A DNA stretch of 59,831 nucleotides from CAZRHH01 sp964599885 (GTDB taxonomy: Bacteria > Chloroflexota > Dehalococcoidia > DSTF01 > JACRBR01). Of this stretch, positions 51,822-59,831 are shown piece after piece. How positions within the stretch are numbered: position 1 is the first letter of the stretch; each line of letters starts with the position of its first letter. The stretch spans positions 1 through 59,831 of the forward strand of contig CAZRHH010000014.1 of NCBI GenBank assembly GCA_964599885.1. Reading direction: 5' to 3'. Made by a program: the position numbers and the translations under genes. The notes beneath the pieces were generated by a model. The model worked only from the letters and a program-made list of their open reading frames with translations. It was not told where the DNA came from and made no database searches.

Positions 51822-54647
51822 GTGCCAGCAGACAAGCCGCGCCTCGTCATCGTTGATGGCCATAGCCTGATCTATCGCTCGTTCACCGTGTTCCAGGGCA
51901 GCGGCAGTTCGAAGGCGATGGAGTTCACGATCCGCCGCACGGGCGAGATCGTCACGGCCGTGTACGGCTTCACGAGCACGCTGCTCAGCGTCTTCTCGCT
52001 GCTCAACCCCACGCATGTCGCCGTCGCGCTCGACGCGCCGACGAAGACGTTTCGTCACGAGAAGGACGAGACGTACAAGGCGACGCGCGGCCCCATGCCG
52101 GACGAGCTGAAGCGCCAATCCGCGCGCATTCGCGAGGTGCTCGACGCCTTCAATATGCCGATCTTCGTCGAGCCGGGGTTCGAGGCCGACGACGTGCTCG
52201 GTACGCTGGCGCGGCAGGCGAAAGAGCAGGGCATCGAAGTGAGCCTCGTTACGCTCGACAGCGACATGCTGCAACTTGTCGAGCCGGGCGTGAGCGTGTT
52301 CATGTACCGGCCGTACATCAAGGCCGCGCCCGCCGTCACGTACGACGAGCAGGCGGTGCGCGACCGCTACGGCCTCGAACCGGCGCAGATCCCCGACTAC
52401 AAGGGGCTGAAGGGCGACACCTCCGACAACATTCCGGGCGTACCCGGCATCGGCGAGAAGACGGCGACGAAGCTGCTGCAGGAATTCACGACGGTCGAGG
52501 GCATCTTCGAGCGCATCGATGACGTGATGCCCGTGAAGTTGCGCGAGAATCTGCGCGCGCACGAGCACGAAGCCCGCTTCAGCAAGGAGATGGCGACGAT
52601 TACGCGCGACGCGCCGACGGTGCTCGACGTCGAGGCGTGCCGGATCCAGGGGTTCGACCGCGGTCGCGTCGAGGCGCTGTTCCACGAATTGGAGTTTCGT
52701 TCGCTGGTGAGCCGCATCCCGGAGACGATGGGCGCCGAAGCACCGGCCAGCGAACGCGCGATGCCGCCATCGGCGCCGGGCGCGTACCGGACGATCACAA
52801 GCGAGAAGGACTTGAAGGCACTCGTGAAGGATGCCCGCGCGTCCGGGCGGATCGCGATTCACGTCGAGAACAGCGACGCGAACGGGATGCGCGGACTGCC
52901 GCTCGGCATCGCGATCGCGACGAAACCGGAGACGGCGGCGTACATTCCGGTCGGGCATCAGCGGGGGCTTGAGGACGCGCAGCAATTGGCGCTCGATACT
53001 GTGCTCGCGACGCTGAAGCCGCTGCTCGAAGACGCGAGCGTGCAGAAGATCACGCACAACGGGCACTTCGACTTTCTCGTGCTGGCGAATCACGGCGTCG
53101 TGATGCGCGGCATGCGCTTCGACACGATGATCGCCGCGTACCTGCTCGGCGAGTCGAACATGGCGATCCAGACGCTGGCGTTCGACCGCGTCGGCATGAA
53201 GATTCCGCTGGAGATCGAGCTGATTGGCAAGGCGGGGAAGAACCGGCTGTCGATGTCGGCGGTTTCGATGCCCGTGGTATGCGATTACTGCGCAGCGCAG
53301 GCGGACGCGACGCTGCGGGCGGCCGACGTGCTCGACCCCGAACTGCGCGAACGCAATCTGTGGCCGCTGTTCGACGATGTCGAGATGCCACTGATGCACG
53401 TACTTGCGCGGATGGAGCTGCTGGGTGTCGCTGTCGAGCCGGGGATGCTCGTCGATATGTCGCGCGAGATGGAGACGGAATTGCGCCAGATCGAGCGTGA
53501 GATCTACGAGAGCGTCGGTCACGAGTTCAACATCGGATCGCCGCAGCAGCTTTCGCAGATCCTGTTCGACGAGCTTGGGTTGCCGAAGACGCGCCGCACG
53601 AAGCTCGGTTATACGACGGACGCGGTGTCGATGGACAATCTGCGCGGCGTGCATCCGGTGATCGACCTGATCATGCGGTACCGCGGCGTCTCGAAGCTGA
53701 AGTCGACGTACGTCGACGCGCTGCCGGGGCTGATCAATCCGAAGACGCGACGCATCCATACGACGTTCAACCAGACCACGGCGGCGACCGGGCGGCTCTC
53801 GTCGAACGACCCGAACTTGCAGAACATTCCGGTGCGCACGGGCTACGGCAACAAGATCCGGCAGGCGTTCGTCGCACGCGATCTGGGCGCCGAGCCGATG
53901 CTGCTGGCGGCGGATTATTCGCAGATTGAGCTGCGCATCATGGCGCATCTCAGCAAGGATCCGGCGCTCATCGCGTCGTTCGTGGCGGATGAGGACATTC
54001 ATGCGGCGACGGCAGCCAACGTCTTCGCGACCCCGCTCGACGAAGTGACGTCGGAGATGCGGCGACGCGCGAAGGTCTTCAATTTCGGCGTGCTGTACGG
54101 GCTGAGCGAGTACGGGCTTTCGACGAAAGAGCGCATCTCGCGCGAGGAAGCGGGCGAGTTCATCAAGCGCTACTTCGAGAAGTACGAGAAGATCCGCGCG
54201 TGGCGCGACGGCGCGATCGAAAGCTGCCGCACGCTGGGCTACGCCGAGACGCTGATGGGGCGGCGGCGTTACATCCCGGAGATCAAGTCACCGAACTTCC
54301 AGGTGCGCGGCTCGGGCGAGCGGATGGCGATCAACATGCCGGTGCAGGGTACGGCGAGCGACATCATCAAGGTGGCGATGAACCGCATCGACGAGGAGAT
54401 CATCGAGCGCGGCTTGCAATCGCGGATGATCTTGCAGGTACACGACGAGCTGATCTTCGAGGGGCCGCGCGCGGAGATCGATGTCGTGCGCGAGATGGCG
54501 CTGCGCGTCATGCCGAAGTCACTCGACCTGATAGTGCCGCTCAAGATTGACATCAAGACCGGCACGAACTGGGGCGAACTTGAGGTCGCGCGCGGCCCGC
54601 TGCTCAGCGAAGAAGCGGAGTTCGAGTTCGCCGAGACGGCGGGATGA
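51822..54647 (+). CDS. polA: DNA polymerase I
   Basis: Repair and Okazaki-fragment polymerase of 941 residues. The 5'-3' exonuclease/FEN domain (about 1-290) starts RLVIVDGHSLIYRSF and has GFEADDVLGTLAR and GDTSDNIPGVPGIGEKTA. The central 3'-5' exonuclease-like domain (about 320-510) has lost its first metal Asp: IAIHVEN stands where AFDTET is expected, while the other acids (NGHFDF, FDTMIAAYLL, CDYCAAQADAT) remain. The polymerase domain has motifs A (DYSQIELR), B (RRRAKVFNFGVLYG) and C (QVHDELIFE). The start is GTG 51822; upstream codons are not conserved. mutM follows nine bases later. Confidence 0.95.
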   Translation: MPADKPRLVIVDGHSLIYRSFTVFQGSGSSKAMEFTIRRTGEIVTAVYGFTSTLLSVFSLLNPTHVAVALDAPTKTFRHEKDETYKATRGPMPDELKRQSARIREVLDAFNMPIFVEPGFEADDVLGTLARQAKEQGIEVSLVTLDSDMLQLVEPGVSVFMYRPYIKAAPAVTYDEQAVRDRYGLEPAQIPDYKGLKGDTSDNIPGVPGIGEKTATKLLQEFTTVEGIFERIDDVMPVKLRENLRAHEHEARFSKEMATITRDAPTVLDVEACRIQGFDRGRVEALFHELEFRSLVSRIPETMGAEAPASERAMPPSAPGAYRTITSEKDLKALVKDARASGRIAIHVENSDANGMRGLPLGIAIATKPETAAYIPVGHQRGLEDAQQLALDTVLATLKPLLEDASVQKITHNGHFDFLVLANHGVVMRGMRFDTMIAAYLLGESNMAIQTLAFDRVGMKIPLEIELIGKAGKNRLSMSAVSMPVVCDYCAAQADATLRAADVLDPELRERNLWPLFDDVEMPLMHVLARMELLGVAVEPGMLVDMSREMETELRQIEREIYESVGHEFNIGSPQQLSQILFDELGLPKTRRTKLGYTTDAVSMDNLRGVHPVIDLIMRYRGVSKLKSTYVDALPGLINPKTRRIHTTFNQTTAATGRLSSNDPNLQNIPVRTGYGNKIRQAFVARDLGAEPMLLAADYSQIELRIMAHLSKDPALIASFVADEDIHAATAANVFATPLDEVTSEMRRRAKVFNFGVLYGLSEYGLSTKERISREEAGEFIKRYFEKYEKIRAWRDGAIESCRTLGYAETLMGRRRYIPEIKSPNFQVRGSGERMAINMPVQGTASDIIKVAMNRIDEEIIERGLQSRMILQVHDELIFEGPRAEIDVVREMALRVMPKSLDLIVPLKIDIKTGTNWGELEVARGPLLSEEAEFEFAETAG

Positions 54648-54656
54648 CCCCGCGCG

Positions 54657-55571
54657 ATGCCTGAACTGCCCGAAGTCGAAACGCTGCGCGCTGATCTCGA
54701 AGCGCGCGTCATCGGCCGCACGATCGTGTCGTGCAACGTCGCCGAAGATGCGCCACGGCTCGTGCAGCTACTGACGCGCGATGAATTCTGCGCGCAGCTG
54801 ACCGGCAGATCGATTGCCGGACTCCGGCGGCGTGGCAAGTATCTGATCGTCGACCTCGACGACGAGCGCGCGTGGGTGATGCACCGTCGGATGTCAGGCA
54901 ACGTCCTGTATCGCGTCGCCGCTGATCCGCCGGACGACTTTGCGCGTGCGGTGTTCGTACTCGACGACGGGCACGAATTGCGATGGGTGGACCTGCGGAA
55001 GTTCGGCACGATGTGGCTCGTCGAGGACGCCACGATGATCATGCCGGCGCTCGGGCCGGAGCCGCTGGATGCGGAGTTTACGCCGGCAGTGCTACGCGAG
55101 CGTGCACGCCGGCGGAGCGCGCCGATCAAGTCCGTGCTGCTCGACCAGACGGTGCTTGCCGGCATGGGCAACTTGTACACGGACGAAGCGCTGCACTACG
55201 CGAAGATTCACCCGCTGCGACCGGCGAACAAGCTGAAGGCGGGCGACTGGGTGCGGTTGCACGCGGGCGTGCTCGACGCGCTGCGCATGGGGATTGCGGC
55301 GCGCGGCAGCAGTTTGGGGACGACCTTGCGCGATCACGTGAATCTCGACGGCGATCCGGGGCGGAACCAGGAGACGGTGCGCGCGTACGGACGCGAGGGC
55401 GAACCGTGCTGTGAGTGCGGCTCGGTGATGCGCCGGATCAAGATCCGCGGCCGCAGCAGCGTATTCTGTCAGAAGTGCCAGCCGGCGCCGCGCGGGACGA
55501 GAACAGAGAACAGAAAGCAGAGAACGGGTGGCGCGAAGGTGCCGTTGCAAGCGCGACGGGCTGTGGAATAG
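54657..55571 (+). CDS. mutM: Formamidopyrimidine-DNA glycosylase
   Basis: Removes 8-oxoguanine and related lesions. The protein has 304 residues. It starts MPELPEVE with the catalytic Pro2 and Glu3; RRRGKYLI carries the conserved Lys, NLYTDEALHYAKIHP is in the helix-two-turn-helix, and a zinc finger CCECGSVMRRIKIRGRSS-FCQKCQ ends the fold. The last 28 or so residues (PAPRGTRTENRKQRTGG...) are encoded by an AGAACAGAGAACAG repeat and do not belong to the family fold. The gene is nine bases after polA and three before the GNAT gene, so the three are co-transcribed. Confidence 0.95.
   Translation: MPELPEVETLRADLEARVIGRTIVSCNVAEDAPRLVQLLTRDEFCAQLTGRSIAGLRRRGKYLIVDLDDERAWVMHRRMSGNVLYRVAADPPDDFARAVFVLDDGHELRWVDLRKFGTMWLVEDATMIMPALGPEPLDAEFTPAVLRERARRRSAPIKSVLLDQTVLAGMGNLYTDEALHYAKIHPLRPANKLKAGDWVRLHAGVLDALRMGIAARGSSLGTTLRDHVNLDGDPGRNQETVRAYGREGEPCCECGSVMRRIKIRGRSSVFCQKCQPAPRGTRTENRKQRTGGAKVPLQARRAVE
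55498..55535 (+). repeat. Purine-rich AGAACAGAGAACAG repeat in the end of mutM
   Basis: Three AGAACAGA-type units encode part of the extra C-terminal tail of MutM. Confidence 0.75.
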
Positions 55572-55573
55572 CG

Positions 55574-56038
55574 ATGAGCGACGTCGGCCTCCGAGACATG
55601 CTCGTGCGGTTACATCGGTTGTCCTCCGCGGATGTAGCCGTGCAACGCGCGCGTGATGCCGGCGTGATTGTGCGCCGTCCGGAGTTTGCCGACGCGGACA
55701 ATCAAGACCGGCTCGTGGACCGTGAGTTCGAGCCATCTTGGCGGGGCGGCGTGCGACGAGCGCTTACGCAGCGGAGCGTCAAAGCGCTTGTCGCGGCGAC
55801 GGACGATGAGTTGATCGGATTTGCTGTGTGGGATCTGGCGTACCGCGGCTATTTTGGGCCGATTGGCGTGGCGGAGACTTGGCGCGGACGCGGCATAGGA
55901 GCAGCGCTACTGCTTAGTTCGTTGCAGGCGATGCGGGAACAGGGCTACGCGTACGTCACGATCGGCAAAGTCGGACCGGCCGAGTTCTACGAGCGCGTCT
56001 GCGGGGCAGAGTTGATCGCTGGTCAGGCGGCGCCCTGA
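55574..56038 (+). CDS. GNAT-family N-acetyltransferase
   Basis: A protein of 154 residues. The acetyl-CoA motif is GVAETWRGRGIGAALLLSSLQAM, preceded by a beta strand AYRGYFGPI and followed by VTIGKVGPAEFYERVCGAEL, the last strands of the fold. The acceptor is unknown. The ATG at 55574 lies three bases after the mutM stop, which points to coupling with the repair genes. Confidence 0.87.
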   Translation: MSDVGLRDMLVRLHRLSSADVAVQRARDAGVIVRRPEFADADNQDRLVDREFEPSWRGGVRRALTQRSVKALVAATDDELIGFAVWDLAYRGYFGPIGVAETWRGRGIGAALLLSSLQAMREQGYAYVTIGKVGPAEFYERVCGAELIAGQAAP

Positions 56039-56111
56039 CGCGCGAGAAGCGGTGCGTTCGCTTCGGCGCTATTCTGAACCGGAACATAGGGTGCGAGCAT
56101 GGAGCGGCAGC

Positions 56112-57014
56112 ATGGACGACCGAGCACTATCAGCGGACTGCCGCGACTGCGGGCAAGCGGTCTCATCGCACGACGACAGAGCGCCCGCCCGATGCGAGCG
56201 CTGCTTCAACGCGTTTCTTTCGGCGCGTGATGCGGAATTTCTGAGTAGCTACGCCGAACTCGGCGTCACGAGCCGGCGCGTTGTCGCCGAGACGTCGCTG
56301 CGGGCGCTCGTGATGGCGCCGCCGCCGCATCGCAAGGTGCTGGCGATGCACATCATGGAGCAGTACGTTGCCGCGGCGAGCGATCTCGTCGGGCTGTACT
56401 ACGCGCTGAAGCAGCGCGGGCGCTCGCCGATCATGTCGGCGTTCATGGAGTTCAAGCTGGACCGCACGTCGGCGACGGCGTTCTTCCAGGAGATCATGAA
56501 CACGCCGGCGCCCGAGTTACTTGAGGCGCTCGGGCTGCCGCAGCCGGATGCGGTCGGCGTGCGTTGTCCGTCGCTGTCGGAGAGCGACGTGAAAGACTTG
56601 AAGCGCGCGTTGGACCAGATGGTCTACGATCTCGACTACACGGGACGGATGGGCGAGACGGCGGCGCTGGCGCTGGCGCAGATGGCGGGCGAGAGCCGCG
56701 GGGGCGCCGCACTGCTGCATCAGTCGGAGTGGCTCGACAGCGTTGGTCTGCGGAAGGATCAGGTTGCGACGATGGCGATCGATCCGCAGCGCCGGACGGT
56801 CAACCTGACGGCGATCTCAGTCGACGAGAAGAAGCTCGAACACATCATCAGCAACATCAACGCGATGACGCGCGCGTCGCAGAACATGATCTACGGCGTG
56901 CTGACGATGTACCAGGAGCACGCGCGCGGCGCGGAGAGCGGAGAGCAGAGAACAAGCAGCAGTGAACAGAGAGCAGAGAACAAGACGCGGCGTGGGCGAT
57001 CAAAGGCTGGCTAA
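56112..57014 (+). CDS. Protein of unknown function with an N-terminal zinc ribbon
   Basis: A protein of 300 residues. Near the start lies CRDCGQ...CERCF, a CxxC-CxxC pair that could bind zinc. The rest is mostly helical and looks well conserved in style (HIMEQYVAAASDLVGLYYALKQRG, SLSESDVKDLKRALDQMVYDLDYTG). I cannot assign a function. The final 25 residues (ESGEQRTSSSEQRAENKTRR) are translated from a purine-rich repeat at 56935-56990. The ATG at 56112 follows GGAG by about eight bases. Confidence 0.7.
   Translation: MDDRALSADCRDCGQAVSSHDDRAPARCERCFNAFLSARDAEFLSSYAELGVTSRRVVAETSLRALVMAPPPHRKVLAMHIMEQYVAAASDLVGLYYALKQRGRSPIMSAFMEFKLDRTSATAFFQEIMNTPAPELLEALGLPQPDAVGVRCPSLSESDVKDLKRALDQMVYDLDYTGRMGETAALALAQMAGESRGGAALLHQSEWLDSVGLRKDQVATMAIDPQRRTVNLTAISVDEKKLEHIISNINAMTRASQNMIYGVLTMYQEHARGAESGEQRTSSSEQRAENKTRRGRSKAG
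56935..56990 (+). repeat. Purine-rich AGAGCAGAGAACA repeat in a gene end
   Basis: Two blocks of GAGAGCAGAGAACAAG type, separated by CAGCAGT, keep the frame of the gene ending at 57014. Same family as 557-662 and 55498-55535. Confidence 0.8.
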
Positions 57015-57028
57015 TCGGCTGAAACGGG

Positions 57029-57046
57029 CGGAGCTAAAGCTCCGCA
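57029..57046. repeat. Palindromic CTAAAG-type repeat, copy 2
   Basis: An 18-bp palindrome identical to that at 44762, followed by AGCTACATTC (GGCTACATTC in copy 1). It lies 14 bp after the stop of the zinc-ribbon gene. Confidence 0.88.
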
Positions 57047-57146
57047 GCTACATTCGCGTGTGCGCGTACTGACGAACCTCCAACATCCGGCTGACCAATC
57101 CCGCTTCCCGCTCTCTCTTCTCGCATCCAAACCGTACACTCCCGGC

Positions 57147-58127
57147 ATGAACGAGGCTGGGTCTATCACCGACGTGCCGGGGATACGTGTCGGGCACTGG
57201 CAGGATGCGGACGCGATCACGGGTTGCACTGTGGTGCTGCCGGACGCGCCTGCGGTCGCGGGCGTCGACGTGCGCGGCGCGGCGCCGGGGACGCGCGAGA
57301 CGGAGCTGTTGCGGCCGGGAAGTCTCGTGCAGAACGTACACGGGATCGTGCTGGCGGGCGGGAGCGCGTACGGACTCGACGCGGCTTCCGGCGTGATGCG
57401 GTATCTGGCGGAGCGCGGCGTTGGGTTCACGTTCGGCACGGCGGTGGTACCGATTGTGCCGGCAGCGATCCTCTTCGACCTGAGCATCGGGCGCAACGAT
57501 CGATGGCCGGACGCAGACGCCGGGTATCGTGCGGCGTCGTCAGCGACGCGGCAGTGCGCCGAGGGCAATGTGGGCGCGGGTACGGGTGCGACCGTCGGCA
57601 AGGCGCTGGGTCCGGGGCCGGAGCACGCGATGAAAGGCGGGCTCGGCACGGCGTCGGAGCGCGCAAGCAACGGGCTGATCGCCGGCGCCATCGCCGCCGT
57701 GAACGCCTCAGGCGACGTGATCGATCCCGAGACAGCGACGACGATCGCGGGTCCACGCGACGACTCAGGTGCGATCGTCGATACGGTGGACGTCCTGCGA
57801 GAAGGGCGCTTCTGGCTGCCGGAAGCACCGGGCACGAACACGGTGCTCGTCGTCGTCGCGACGAACGCCGTGCTGTCGAAGGAGCAGGCGAACCGGCTCG
57901 CTACGGTGTGCCACGACGGCCTGGCGCGGGCTGTGCGGCCGGCGCACACGCCAAGCGACGGCGACATCGTCTTCACGCTGGCGACCGGCGATTTGCCGCT
58001 CGACCCACCCGGGTATCGCGTGCTGGAGGCGATCGCGACGCGCGCCGTAGAGCGCGCGATCGTGCGCGGAGTCGAGACGGCGGAATCGCTCGGCGGCTAT
58101 CCGGCGGCGCGGGACGTGCGACGGTAG
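57147..58127 (+). CDS. P1 family peptidase (DmpA/BapA-like, Ntn-type)
   Basis: An N-terminal-nucleophile amidohydrolase of 326 residues, related to L-aminopeptidase/D-esterase DmpA and beta-peptidyl aminopeptidases. It begins SITDVPGIRVGHWQD, the family start, then VVLPDAPAVAGVDVRGAAPG, HGIVLAGGSAYGLDAASGVMRYL and GNVGAGTGATVGK. The autocleavage/nucleophile region is APGTNTVLVVVATNA. ATG 57147 is chosen because it begins the conserved part. It is cytosolic as far as can be seen. The function may be peptide recycling. Confidence 0.9.
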   Translation: MNEAGSITDVPGIRVGHWQDADAITGCTVVLPDAPAVAGVDVRGAAPGTRETELLRPGSLVQNVHGIVLAGGSAYGLDAASGVMRYLAERGVGFTFGTAVVPIVPAAILFDLSIGRNDRWPDADAGYRAASSATRQCAEGNVGAGTGATVGKALGPGPEHAMKGGLGTASERASNGLIAGAIAAVNASGDVIDPETATTIAGPRDDSGAIVDTVDVLREGRFWLPEAPGTNTVLVVVATNAVLSKEQANRLATVCHDGLARAVRPAHTPSDGDIVFTLATGDLPLDPPGYRVLEAIATRAVERAIVRGVETAESLGGYPAARDVRR

Positions 58128-58241
58128 CGAGCTGCACGATCGTTCTGGCTTCACAGGCGCGGTTTCTCGTGTTGTTCCTCCGCGAACCCTCGCATCCGCT
58201 GCCGCTTGCCGAGAGTCGTGGATTCAACGGCTGAATCGCCG

Positions 58242-58266
58242 ATTGAGATGCCTCTTACATCTCAAT
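58242..58266. other. Perfect 9-bp inverted repeat after the peptidase gene
   Basis: ATTGAGATG (58242-58250) and CATCTCAAT (58258-58266) around a 7-nt loop, 115 bp after the stop codon. No T-tract follows on the plus strand, so termination is not certain. Confidence 0.5.
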
Positions 58267-58357
58267 TCGGGCGCGCTGTAACGGGTGGCGCCCATTTGCA
58301 CTCGTAGGCTGCGGTTGGACGCGCGAATAGCGTAATCGTTAAGTCGAAGGAGGAACA

Positions 58358-58645
58358 ATGGCTCACAACGATACACACCATGTAGACGTAGTCGATCGTC
58401 GGGACGGCCCGGGCGCCGGCCTGATGCTGGCCATCGCCGCTCTGGTTGTGATCGCAGTTGTGGCAGTGGCACTGCTGTTCACGCAACCGTGGGACGACGA
58501 CGGCGGCGTGGACTCGTCACCGGGCATCACCGATGACGTCGTACCAGGCGACGGCGATGTCGTACCGGGTGACGGCGATGATGTCGTGCCCGGTGATGGC
58601 GATGACGTCGTGCCGGGCGACGGCGGCGACGTTCCCGCACAGTAA
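58358..58645 (+). CDS. Small membrane protein with an acidic VVPGDGD repeat tail
   Basis: A protein of 95 residues. A polar N-terminus (1-19) precedes one membrane helix (about 20-41, LMLAIAALVVIAVVAVALLF) and an acidic outer tail with four copies of a D-V-V-P-G-D-G unit (about 59-91). The tail is encoded by a 21-24-bp tandem repeat (58536-58628), so its length may vary. The near-perfect Shine-Dalgarno AGGAGG lies before the ATG, so strong expression is likely. No known function; an acidic calcium- or cation-binding tail is a guess. The next small gene starts 9 bp later. Confidence 0.8.
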   Translation: MAHNDTHHVDVVDRRDGPGAGLMLAIAALVVIAVVAVALLFTQPWDDDGGVDSSPGITDDVVPGDGDVVPGDGDDVVPGDGDDVVPGDGGDVPAQ

Positions 58646-58654
58646 GGCAGCACG

Positions 58655-58801
58655 ATGCTCGTAGCGCTGGTGCTGCTCCTGTTGGTCGTGCTGGTATTCG
58701 GCGGGCTCGGCGTATTCGTCGCGAAAGTGTTCTTCGTGGCGATGGCGCTGGTACTCGTTGCCGGATTGCTGGCCGGCGGTGGCATCGCGCGGCGCTTGTA
58801 A
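58655..58801 (+). CDS. 48-residue hydrophobic membrane protein
   Basis: A tiny protein, too short for usual gene finders. MLVALVLLLLVVLVFGGLG and FFVAMALVLVAGLLAGGG form two membrane helices with a single Lys between them, and the chain ends in ARRL. It resembles small hydrophobic proteins of the DUF1328 kind in size and pattern, but I cannot confirm this. AAGG lies eight bases before the ATG, and it follows the preceding small membrane gene by 9 bp, so the pair is probably one transcript. Confidence 0.7.
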   Translation: MLVALVLLLLVVLVFGGLGVFVAKVFFVAMALVLVAGLLAGGGIARRL

Positions 58802-58969
58802 CGAACCGCTTTGCACGCAGCAGACGTCGAAGGGCAGCCAGAGATGGCGGCTCCTTCGTGTGCGCTGATGAGGCTCTGCTTGCGTCGATCGGAGCGGACT
58901 CGCGTGGATCGGTGGCGGAGAGAACCGCGACTTACCCCTACGTGCTCCGATCGCGATGCGTGACTGAAA

Positions 58970-59831
58970 TTACGGACAGGGGGATGACTGCGCGAACGCC
59001 CAGTCCAGCATGCGCGCGGAGTCGGTGTAGCGGTCCTGGCTGCGCATGAGCGAAACGATGATGCGCCGGCCGTCGCGCGTCGCCGACGCGACGATCGTCT
59101 GCTGCGACTCCTCGGTGTAGCCGATCTTGATGCCATCGGCGCCTTCGTATTCTTGCAGCAGGCGGTTGCCGTTCCAGACTTCGCCGCCGTCCCATGCCGG
59201 CTGCCAGGACGTGGCCTTGACGATCTCGCGCAACTCGGCGTTCTGCATGATGTAGCGCGCCAGCATCGCCATGTCGTTGGCGCTCGAAACGAGGCCGTCC
59301 TCGTCTAGCCCGTGCGGGTTCGTGAAGTGCGTGTCATGGAGCGCGAGCGACGCAGCCTTTTCGTTCATCAGCGCGACGAACGTTGCTTCGTCGCCGCTGA
59401 TGCCTTCGGCGATGGCGATCGCGGCGTCGTTGCCCGAGGGAAGCATCAGCCCATAAAGCAGGTCGAGCAGCGAGAGTTCCATGCCGGGCACGAGGCCCAT
59501 CACCGTGGATCCGGTCTGGTCGTGGAGGAGCGCGCCGTCGACATCGGACGTGATCATGAGGCTGATGTCGGCCTGATCGGTCGCCACGGCGGCCGTCATC
59601 ATTTTCGCCAGGCTGGCCGGCGGCAGCGGCAGATGCTCGTCGCGGCCGTAGACGAGCGCGCCACATGCGCTCTCGACGACCGCGATCGAGCGGGCGCTCA
59701 CGTATGGGAATCCCGCGGGTTCCGTCGGCGTTGGTTCGGGCGTGGGTGAAGGAATGGCAGTGGTTGCGAGCACCTGGCCGCCCGCCGCGGCGGCGGAGGA
59801 CGAGCATGCGCCGCCGCAGCCGCCCGATGCG
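58970..59831 (-). CDS. D-alanyl-D-alanine carboxypeptidase (peptidase S11), N-terminus beyond the window
   Basis: A penicillin-binding protein 5/6-type enzyme that trims the terminal D-Ala of peptidoglycan stem peptides outside the membrane. The SxxK motif is in PPASLAKMMTA, SxN in LPSGNDAAIA, and the third motif in DGIKIGYTEES, with KIG in place of the usual KTG. The part present has about 287 codons. The frame is still open at the window edge and reads ...GGCGGACSSSAAAAGG, so the signal peptide or lipobox lies outside. A Pro/Thr stretch PSPTPEPTPTEP links it to the catalytic domain. Confidence 0.9.
   Translation of the reverse strand, partial: ASGGCGGACSSSAAAAGGQVLATTAIPSPTPEPTPTEPAGFPYVSARSIAVVESACGALVYGRDEHLPLPPASLAKMMTAAVATDQADISLMITSDVDGALLHDQTGSTVMGLVPGMELSLLDLLYGLMLPSGNDAAIAIAEGISGDEATFVALMNEKAASLALHDTHFTNPHGLDEDGLVSSANDMAMLARYIMQNAELREIVKATSWQPAWDGGEVWNGNRLLQEYEGADGIKIGYTEESQQTIVASATRDGRRIIVSLMRSQDRYTDSARMLDWAFAQSSPCP

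Noticed and set aside
51747..54002. A 751-codon open frame on the strand opposite to polA
   Set aside because: It mirrors the codon pattern of polA, is rich in Arg and His, has no domain, and lies fully inside a certain gene. Such frames are common in GC-rich DNA.

Overview
The window is GC-rich DNA from what is probably a member of the Chloroflexota, perhaps the Dehalococcoidia or a relative. The clues are the long Thr/Pro linkers of the TPTRT type in the secreted protein, heavy GTG/TTG start use, dispersed low-complexity repeats, and a Wzx/Wzy polymer locus with no outer-membrane export gene. This assignment is an inference; no rRNA or other marker gene is present.

Left flank (1-8.7 kb): prmC, a small unknown gene, a COG2945-type hydrolase and a four-helix membrane protein. 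A hairpin-rich non-coding stretch follows. Then come two secreted proteins: a glycoside hydrolase family 5-like modular enzyme and a lipoprotein. They share the same roughly 330-residue C-terminal module.

Main locus (8.7-44.7 kb): a complete exopolysaccharide factory. It holds a phosphosugar-lipid initiating transferase (36.6 kb), eleven further glycosyltransferases, a Wzx flippase (15.0 kb), a Wzy polymerase/ligase (33.0 kb), a Wzz-type co-polymerase with a BY-kinase-like ATPase (34.6-36.4 kb), two hexapeptide acyltransferases, a polysaccharide deacetylase, two aminotransferases, a Gfo/Idh oxidoreductase, epimerases, RfbC, UDP-glucose dehydrogenase and a UDP-xylose synthase-type decarboxylase. 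Signalling genes sit in the middle: two OmpR-type response regulators, a LuxR-type regulator with a degenerate receiver, a stand-alone degenerate receiver and a soluble histidine kinase. The last two are translationally coupled to a WecG/TagA glycosyltransferase and to the UDP-glucuronate/xylose genes.

The most striking result is a promoter family. Six EPS transcription units and one regulator gene are preceded by direct repeats of a hexamer close to CTnAAC (read on the coding strand) at an exact 11-bp period. In six of the seven cases the last repeat ends 10 or 11 bp before a -10-like hexamer. This is the layout of PhoB/OmpR-activated promoters, so the sequence itself appears to show a local regulon controlled by one of the resident response regulators.

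Right flank (44.8-59.8 kb): housekeeping and lipid genes. These include an acyl-CoA dehydrogenase, MmcQ/YjbR protein, TesB thioesterase, amidase, a YjdI-CDGSH iron-sulfur fusion, an enoyl-CoA hydratase, a Doc-type toxin with an unannotated 50-residue partner, DNA polymerase I, MutM, GNAT enzymes, a P1-family peptidase, two tiny membrane proteins, and a D,D-carboxypeptidase cut by the window end. Low-complexity repeats lie throughout, and several are translated into protein tails or, in PrmC, into the protein interior.
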